This document shows, in pieces, positions 1 through 6,611 of a stretch of DNA of 39,225 nucleotides. Source of the stretch: an uncultured bacterium (GTDB taxonomy: Bacteria; Patescibacteriota; Minisyncoccia; Phycocordibacterales; PALSA-1337); NCBI GenBank assembly GCA_903837075.1, contig CAILTI010000029.1, positions 1 to 39,225 on the forward strand. Reading direction: 5' to 3'. Position numbers and translations under genes: made by a program. The stretch's first letter is position 1. Each line of letters begins with the position of its first letter. Under the pieces are notes generated by a model. The model had not been told where the DNA came from and did not search any database. It worked only from the letters and a program-made list of their open reading frames with translations.

Positions 1-149
1 GTGACCAATATACCAGCGCATTTTCCAAAGGATGAGTGAATCCTTGGAGCGAGTCCTTTGTGAAAATGCTGGTATATTGGGAACAAAGCCGCAGACGATT
101 CAGCAGAATCGTGTCGTCTGGACTCTGAAAAGAGGTGTGAGAGGTTACT
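1..149. repeat. Structured repeat element, copy truncated by the window edge
   Basis: 94 bp nearly identical to 29373-29466; 3' arm AGAGGTGTGAGAGGTTACT retained. Confidence 0.85.
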
Positions 150-159
150 TTTATAGCTA

Positions 160-187
160 TTGACTTTTACCTATATTGCGGTATAAT
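160..187 (+). promoter_or_regulatory. Predicted sigma70-type promoter of the DGR target gene
   Basis: TTGACT (160-165), 16-nt spacer, TATAAT (182-187). Confidence 0.7.
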
Positions 188-364
188 ACATGCAGTTCTT
201 TGATATGCTAACTTAGTAGGTGATTTTGCAAAATCGCCTACGTTCGCTACAGCATTTAGTGGTCTAGGAGGTAGACTATTGAATGCTGTGGCGAAGAGTC
301 CAGCGACAAAAATAACCGAGCTTGCCATTTGAGGCTTGCTTAACAATAGAAAGGACACGTTATT

Positions 365-997
365 ATGAATAGCACGTTCACGTTGAGTCAGGGTGCCGGT
401 CAGAAACTGGAATTCGCATTCCAACGAAATGATGGTAATACAGCCGATTTGGAGTGGTTATCGACGGGCGACAACCTCAGGTCAGTCATCCAACTCGCAC
501 GAGGCGAAGCGGATCTGGGTCTCAAGGCTAAACCCGCTCTTGAGCCCGAGCCGGCGATCGACTCGATCATCCGTGTGGATCGTTCGATCCGCCCCACTTA
601 TCCAGACTGGGTGAAGACAGTGATGCATCCTGAATTGGAATCCATTGGCCCAGCTGAGTACGATATCTCACGAGTCGAGCAGTGGCTCCATGACGGCCAG
701 AAGGATGGGAAATGTATCGAAGGTAGCAAGATCTATGCCCATCTCAAGGAGACCTACACACTCAAGACTTGTCTAGGACTGTGTGACCTGAAGGTAATCC
801 AGAATAAAGGCACCGCCTTTTTCCGGGAGCACTTCAAGTACAAAGCAGTCTTCGCGTGGAAAGGGGTCGTGCGGAGCCGCGATGGCGACCTCCGCGCCCC
901 GTACCTCTACGATCTCGGCGACGATGTCGCCCTGTCTTGGTTTTGGCTCGGCAACGGCTGGTTCGACAGTGACCCGGCCCTGCGTCTCGCAAGTTAG
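365..997 (+). CDS. DGR variable (target) protein, C-type-lectin-like C-terminus carrying the VR
   Basis: 210-aa ORF. Its last ~42 codons (VRSRDGDLRAPYLYDLGDDVALSWFWLGNGWFDSDPALRLAS) match the downstream TR except mostly at TR adenines. GAAAGGA RBS-like sequence upstream. Confidence 0.92.
   Translation: MNSTFTLSQGAGQKLEFAFQRNDGNTADLEWLSTGDNLRSVIQLARGEADLGLKAKPALEPEPAIDSIIRVDRSIRPTYPDWVKTVMHPELESIGPAEYDISRVEQWLHDGQKDGKCIEGSKIYAHLKETYTLKTCLGLCDLKVIQNKGTAFFREHFKYKAVFAWKGVVRSRDGDLRAPYLYDLGDDVALSWFWLGNGWFDSDPALRLAS
867..992 (+). repeat. DGR variable repeat (VR)
   Basis: Aligns without gaps to 1338-1463 (offset 471 = 157 codons): 105/126 identical, 18 of 21 mismatches at TR adenines. 21-bp identical GC-rich 3' end (972-992) is a likely IMH. 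Confidence 0.95.
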
Positions 998-1095
998 TAC
1001 TTTGGACTGAGTCACTTTGCACTTTCTGCACTTTGACCTTAGCTCTAAAAATCTGGTGGTATAACCACTCGGCATGGAATGAGCCGCTGACATTC

Positions 1096-1127
1096 AAAAC
1101 CCGAACGATGAGATCGTTCGGGTTTTC
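1096..1127. terminator. Bidirectional intrinsic terminator after the DGR target gene
   Basis: Perfect 14-bp stem AAAACCCGAACGAT-GAG-ATCGTTCGGGTTTT. Confidence 0.8.
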
Positions 1128-1337
1128 TAATATTGAAATATGCTATGATTATTTGCGGTAGTAGGTGAATACGCTGGCGGCCATGTGCTTCCGGCTACCG
1201 AATCCAGTATCCATAAACTGAGAGCGTCTGCGGCCAACCCAGTAGGTCATCCTACTGGATGAGACGCTAAATCAGATTCAATCCTGAGATCGCTAATGGC
1301 TTCGAGGGGTGGTGATATGGATGGTGTTTTGTATGTA

Positions 1338-1463
1338 TCGTGCGGAACCGCAATGGCAACCTCAACGCCCCGTACCTCTACGAGAACGGCGACAATGTCG
1401 TCCTGAACTGGAATTGGCTCGACAACGACTGGAACGACAATAACCCGGCCCTGCGTCTCGCAA
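1338..1463 (+). repeat. DGR template repeat (TR)
   Basis: Adenine-rich AAC/AAT template encoding, in the VR frame, VRNRNGNLNAPYLYENGDNVVLNWNWLDNDWNDNNPALRLAT. Lies between the target gene and the RT on the same strand. Confidence 0.95.
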
Positions 1464-1484
1464 CTCTCTTCATTTCTCTCCCTT

Positions 1485-1840
1485 TTACATTTTCGTAGAT
1501 TTGGGAGAGTTTTGTTTTGTAAGCTGTCCGCTCCAACCGCCGAGATTTTTGCCAATTTCCTCTAATATTAACGAAAGCGCAATGTATCGCTTGTCAATTA
1601 GCGACTTGGTTTCCCACAAGATCATGAGAAGTATTTTCAATGCATCTAGCTTCTTAATAGCCAACCTTACATACGGTTGCTTTTCGGTTGGACCGAGGAA
1701 GCTGGCTGCGGCGATTGCTTCAATGATTTCAACAAATAATGATTCAATCCTGAAACCGATTGAGTGTCTATGCAGTTTCGGTATGTCTTGATAATATGTG
1801 TACCAAAGCAAATATGCATCCTTCACTTTACTCAAAACAG
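1485..1840 (-). CDS. avd: Avd-like DGR accessory protein (four-helix bundle)
   Basis: Minus-strand ORF segment LPVLSKVKDAYLLWYTYYQDIPKLHRHSIGFRIESLFVEIIEAIAAASF...LDALKILLMILWETKSLIDKRYIALSLILEEIGKNLGGWSGQLTKQNSP has the look of bAvd/four-helix-bundle DGR accessory proteins. Start codon uncertain (TTG near LPVL is possible). The ORF-track extension to 2045 overlaps the RT and is probably not real. Confidence 0.8.
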
Positions 1841-1875
1841 GCAAAATTCGTGCGGGGGGGGGTCCGATTAATAGT

Positions 1876-2895
1876 ATGTCTAGAATCCAATTCAACCATA
1901 CATACGATAGTATCATTTCTGTAGAGAATCTGCTCGGAGCATGGAAAGATTTTTTGAAAGGCAAAAAGAAGAGGAAAGATGTGCAGGAATTTGAACGCGA
2001 TCTGATGGCGAACATCATTTCATTACATAACGATCTGCAATCCAAGACCTACAAACATTCAGTGTACGAATTTTTCCGAATATATGACCCAAAACTGAGA
2101 GACATTCATAAAGCTACTGTGCGAGACAGGGTATTGCACCGAGCTGTGTACAGGGAGTTGTACCGATTTTTTGACAAAACATTTATAGCGGATTCATTTT
2201 CATGCCGGATGAGAAAAGGAACACATAAAGCTATTGATAGATTCAGGTCATTTGCTCGCAAGGCATCTCGTAATCATACAATGACAGTATGGGTTCTAAA
2301 ATGTGATATACGAAAATTCTTTGCATCGATTGATCAGAATATTTTGAAGGAGATAGTCAAACTGTATGTATATGACAGATACATCCGTAAATTGCTCTTG
2401 GAAATCACTAATAGTTTTTCGTCTGGTGAAAAAGGTGTCGGTCTTCCACTAGGGAATCTAACGTCTCAACTGTTTGTGAACATTTATATGAATGAATTTG
2501 ACCAATATGTAAAGCATAAGATGAAAGCAAAACACTACATACGTTATGCAGATGATTTTGTCATCATTTCACGAGATAGAGAATGGCTTTGTAATCTCAT
2601 TCCTCAAATTGGTGACTTTCTCTGGTACAGATTGAAGTTACGACTTCATCCTGATAAGGTCTCCATAGGAACTATTGCCGCTGGTGTAGACTATCTTGGC
2701 TGGGTAAGTTTTCCTGATCACCGAATAGTTCGTACATTGACGAAAAAGAGAATGTTTAGAAGACTTAAGGATGTTGATGGTAAAGTTGAGACGGTCCGTT
2801 CGTATCTCGGATTGTTGAAACATGGAAATGCCAAGATGTTACGAGATAAGGTCGAATCAATGAAAACTACCCATAAACGCCGAGACACAGTATAA
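1876..2895 (+). CDS. DGR reverse transcriptase
   Basis: RT motifs LKCDIRKFFASID, GLPLGNLTSQLFVNIYMNEFD (DGR-type SQ instead of SP) and HYIRYADDFVIIS. ATG at 1876 preferred over the 1798 extension. Confidence 0.93.
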   Translation: MSRIQFNHTYDSIISVENLLGAWKDFLKGKKKRKDVQEFERDLMANIISLHNDLQSKTYKHSVYEFFRIYDPKLRDIHKATVRDRVLHRAVYRELYRFFDKTFIADSFSCRMRKGTHKAIDRFRSFARKASRNHTMTVWVLKCDIRKFFASIDQNILKEIVKLYVYDRYIRKLLLEITNSFSSGEKGVGLPLGNLTSQLFVNIYMNEFDQYVKHKMKAKHYIRYADDFVIISRDREWLCNLIPQIGDFLWYRLKLRLHPDKVSIGTIAAGVDYLGWVSFPDHRIVRTLTKKRMFRRLKDVDGKVETVRSYLGLLKHGNAKMLRDKVESMKTTHKRRDTV

Positions 2896-2904
2896 TTAAC
2901 CCCA

Positions 2905-4047
2905 ATGAAAACACTCAAAGATATCGAATATCTATCTGGCGTAAAGGTGCTCGTGCGCGTTGATTTCAATGTACCTATCAAGAACGGCCTAGTTGCTGAT
3001 GACTTTCGTTTGAAAGCGGCTTTGCCGACGATAGATTTCCTCACAGGTAAAGGTGCCAAGGTGATCTTGATGAGTCATCTAGAGTCTGCAGATGGTACCA
3101 ATCCATCCCTTGCGCCAGTTGCCGACAGACTGAAGAAACTCGGCCGAGAGGTAATATTCATCAAGGATTTCAATAAGGCGCATGAAGTTATCAATGAACA
3201 ATTGAAAGGTGGAGCATGCGCACTGCTAGAAAATTTGCGTTATTTTGATGGTGAAAAGAAAAACGATCCGAAGTTTGCAAGAGAGTTGTCTTCACTCGGA
3301 GATCTATATGTGAACGATGCTTTTTCCGCCTCACATAGAGAGCATGCGTCGATCGTCGGTGTGCCGAGATTGATGCCTAGTTACGCAGGATTACAGATGG
3401 AGAAGGAAGTCACGAGTCTGTCAAAGGCGTTCGATCCAGCACATCCATTCCTATTCATTTTGGGAGGGGCGAAATTCGGCACCAAATTGCCATTGGTAGA
3501 AAAGTTCATGAATATCGCCGATCAGATCTTTGTAGGAGGGGCATTGGCGAACGATCTATTGAAGGCGAAAGGATATAATGTTGGCATGTCGAAGGTTTCT
3601 GAGGAAAAGGATTTCCCAGTTCCCATGTCAGATCTCAGAACTATGGCACAAAATACGAAACTCATATTGCCTATAGATATCATAAACGAGCAGAAAGTCG
3701 CAAAGATGACAGATGCACTATCAGCGAGTGACAAGAATGTCGACATGGGACCGAAAACACTAGAAAATATCAAGGATATAGTTTCCAAGTCTAGATTCGT
3801 TCTCTGGAATGGGCCGATGGGAGTATATGAGTCTGGATTCAAGGAGGGAACTATAGAATTGGCGAAGATAATGAGTGAGGCAACAGCCAGAGGTGTCGAG
3901 ACGATAGTCGGCGGGGCAGATACATTGGCGGCGATCGCTGAGCTCGGCAGTCGAGAGACATTCTCTTTCATTTCTACTGGAGGTGGTGCGATGCTAGATT
4001 TCCTAGCAAAGGGAACTCTACCAGGAATCGAGGCGTTGAAGGATTAG
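2905..4047 (+). CDS. pgk: Phosphoglycerate kinase
   Basis: VLVRVDFNVPIKNG, ...GGAKFGTKLPLVEKF, NGPMGVYE, STGGGAMLDFL motifs. Confidence 0.97.
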   Translation: MKTLKDIEYLSGVKVLVRVDFNVPIKNGLVADDFRLKAALPTIDFLTGKGAKVILMSHLESADGTNPSLAPVADRLKKLGREVIFIKDFNKAHEVINEQLKGGACALLENLRYFDGEKKNDPKFARELSSLGDLYVNDAFSASHREHASIVGVPRLMPSYAGLQMEKEVTSLSKAFDPAHPFLFILGGAKFGTKLPLVEKFMNIADQIFVGGALANDLLKAKGYNVGMSKVSEEKDFPVPMSDLRTMAQNTKLILPIDIINEQKVAKMTDALSASDKNVDMGPKTLENIKDIVSKSRFVLWNGPMGVYESGFKEGTIELAKIMSEATARGVETIVGGADTLAAIAELGSRETFSFISTGGGAMLDFLAKGTLPGIEALKD

Positions 4048-4161
4048 TAATCAATATTGTAATAGGGATATTTCTGCCCGTAATAAGGTAGGGTGGGGAT
4101 AAAATGAGGTTATCCACAGATATGCTTGCTATTTTAAGTATATATATTGTATACTATACCC

Positions 4162-5283
4162 ATGAATTACAATAGGACAATAAATAAGATCCTAGTTGAA
4201 AATATAGGCAGCAAGCCGATATTGGTGCTTTATGGTGCACGACAAGTCGGTAAGACAACATTGATGAAATCAATAATGGAAAGGTTTACAAAAACCCTAT
4301 ATTTACAAGGAGATGATCCGAAGGATGCGTTACTGCTCGAACACAGATCATCAGATGAGTTGTCCAGTCTCGTATCTGGTTATGATCTCATAGTTATAGA
4401 TGAAGCTCAGAGGGTGAAGGATATAGGTACAACACTCAAGTTGATCGCTGATAATGTAAAAGATGTGAGAGTTATCGCATCGGGGTCGTCTTCATTTGAA
4501 CTAGCTAATAAATTGAGTGAGCCTCTGACGGGTAGGAATCGTAAATTTTACCTTTACCCATTATCTGTATCAGAATTGGTGGAGGCATATGGGAAAATAA
4601 ATACAGACAAGGAACTTGAGACATACATGACTTTTGGTATGTATCCAAAGATCGTTTCTGCGCAATCTAGAGAAGAAAAGGCGATCCTTATAAAAGAATT
4701 AGCAGGGGATTATCTATTCAAGGACTTGTTCATGTTTGGGGATATTCGAAACTCATTTGCTTTTGAGAAGTTGATCAAGCTTCTAGCGCTTCGCATAGGC
4801 AGTGAGATTTCGTACTCAGAATTGGCCAAAGAAGTGGGAATAAGTAGAGATACTGTTATGAATTATATCAAATTACTCGAACAGGCATTCATCATATTCC
4901 GATTGACACCACTATACACCAATAAGGCAAAGGAGATAAATAAAAGTCATAAGATTTACTTTTATGATATTGGTATAAGGAACGCTCTCATAAATAATAC
5001 CGATCCGATGGAATTACGCCCTGATAAAGGTGCGATTTTCGAAAACTTCTTTATTGCGGAAAAAGTGAAGGAAAGAGAATATTCCGGTCGATCAGGAGAA
5101 ATTCATTTTTGGAAGAGTCGAAGTGGAAGCGAAATTGATTTTGTTGAAGTCTCTGGCGGTATTATCAAGGCATATGAATGTAAATGGAAGGAGATCGCTA
5201 AAGCGCCGAAGGCGTGGCTAGAGACATATCCAAAGTCTAGTTTTGAATGTGTTACAACAGAAAATGTTGTTGACCATTTCTAG
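4162..5283 (+). CDS. AAA ATPase with DUF4143-type C-terminal domain
   Basis: Walker A GARQVGKTTL, Walker B LIVIDEAQ, C-terminal HFWKSRSGSEIDFVE. ATG at 4162 lies 6 nt after a TATACT -10. Confidence 0.88.
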   Translation: MNYNRTINKILVENIGSKPILVLYGARQVGKTTLMKSIMERFTKTLYLQGDDPKDALLLEHRSSDELSSLVSGYDLIVIDEAQRVKDIGTTLKLIADNVKDVRVIASGSSSFELANKLSEPLTGRNRKFYLYPLSVSELVEAYGKINTDKELETYMTFGMYPKIVSAQSREEKAILIKELAGDYLFKDLFMFGDIRNSFAFEKLIKLLALRIGSEISYSELAKEVGISRDTVMNYIKLLEQAFIIFRLTPLYTNKAKEINKSHKIYFYDIGIRNALINNTDPMELRPDKGAIFENFFIAEKVKEREYSGRSGEIHFWKSRSGSEIDFVEVSGGIIKAYECKWKEIAKAPKAWLETYPKSSFECVTTENVVDHF

Positions 5284-5372
5284 AACAGCGGCTCGCAGAG
5301 TGGGGGGTTTCTTATCCGTATGTTCAAATCGGTGAACACGATCGACAGTGAAATATTGAATTCACGGTCTTT

Positions 5373-5738
5373 CTAATTCTTCAGCGCATCGATCAACTTT
5401 TTCTTGTTTCCATCAAAATCCATCTTTTCTCCTTTTACTGTCGAATTTGGGAAGACCCAGATGTGCGCATGCGGCACCTCATCGCCGATGATCTTGCTCA
5501 TGACCCATTCGGTATCGAAAGCTTTTCTCTCTGCGAGGGCCAGTTTCCTAGCTACTTCGAAGTATTCCCCAATATTCGGTAAATCCCAGACCCATCTGAC
5601 ATGCGTTTTCGGAATAACTTGTACGTGTCCAGGTGTGTGAGGGTGAATGTCTAGAAATGCCAGGAAGTTGTCATCTTCATAGACGATATGGGCGGGAATC
5701 TCTCTGCTCACTATTTTACAAAATATGCATGATGTCAT
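5373..5738 (-). CDS. HIT family protein
   Basis: CIFCKIVSREIPAHIVYEDD...; C-terminal HAHIWVFP. Confidence 0.92.
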   Translation of the reverse strand: MTSCIFCKIVSREIPAHIVYEDDNFLAFLDIHPHTPGHVQVIPKTHVRWVWDLPNIGEYFEVARKLALAERKAFDTEWVMSKIIGDEVPHAHIWVFPNSTVKGEKMDFDGNKKKLIDALKN

Positions 5739-5837
5739 AGATGTATAATAACATAGATATTCGGCGCGTCGTGGTGGGATGGTGGTGGCTTAAAAAAGCC
5801 CACCAAATGAATGGCAGGCTGAACTAGTGTCTAGATA

Positions 5838-6524
5838 TTATACGGGATGACCGTAACGTTCCAGGAAGAAATCGAAGGTGGACTTCGGAGATGACAATTT
5901 CTTCAAAATATCTACGAATTTGCGGTCCGTAGGAACAGTAGTACGTGGGGAGTACTCTGTAACCTTGAAGTGGTTGACGGTGCTCTCGACCAAAATGAGA
6001 TTCGATGCCATCACCTGTGCGATTGTTGGCGCGTTGAATGGTTCATACAGTGTTGCGAGAGCGAGGGTTGGACGATCGCTATATGGACTTTTATCACTGT
6101 TCTTCTGTTCAGGCTCGTTTTCTTTGTATAGATCCAGAACATATACTCGTTGGTCGCTAGGAACCAAGACTTGTTCGAAGATCGTATGAGTGTCTAGTAT
6201 GCGGGTAGAGTTTATGCTTTCGCTCCACTGGACTCGCTTCGGAGCAAAGCCGCATATGCCGGTGCCGTCAGAGAACTGAACGCAATGATCGTCGTTGGTA
6301 AATAACTTCTCTACAAACATACGAAATCCTTGGTCATGTTTCAACTGATCACGCACGTTATCTTGAGCTACAGACAAGAGGTTTGTGAGCCATCTCATTT
6401 GTTCTTTTCCCAACTTTTGTTTGGCGAGTAGGTCTCGCTTGGCTATTTGCTCTGCTAATGTTTTGGCCCGATCTCGAGCTAACTCGAATTGACGGGCTCT
6501 TTCGATGAAACTTCCTTTTTTCAT
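5838..6524 (-). CDS. Hypothetical protein (228 aa)
   Basis: Long ORF with coding-like composition; no family recognised. Confidence 0.6.
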   Translation of the reverse strand: MKKGSFIERARQFELARDRAKTLAEQIAKRDLLAKQKLGKEQMRWLTNLLSVAQDNVRDQLKHDQGFRMFVEKLFTNDDHCVQFSDGTGICGFAPKRVQWSESINSTRILDTHTIFEQVLVPSDQRVYVLDLYKENEPEQKNSDKSPYSDRPTLALATLYEPFNAPTIAQVMASNLILVESTVNHFKVTEYSPRTTVPTDRKFVDILKKLSSPKSTFDFFLERYGHPV

Positions 6525-6611
6525 TGTAATGTTCCTTTCTGAATATCAGATTACGCCAACTCGGTATATTGTCAATGATGTTTGTCTAGAAGCTTGGTGT
6601 ATAATTCACGC

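Noticed and set aside
773-1555. Minus-strand ORFs 773-1093, 834-1097 and 1247-1555
   Set aside because: Antisense to VR and TR; their similarity to each other is explained by the repeat pair.
1501-1791. Plus-strand ORF 96 aa
   Set aside because: Antisense to the better supported Avd-like gene.
1841-2045. N-terminal extension of the avd ORF
   Set aside because: Overlaps the RT coding region, crosses the G9 tract and lacks Avd-like sequence.
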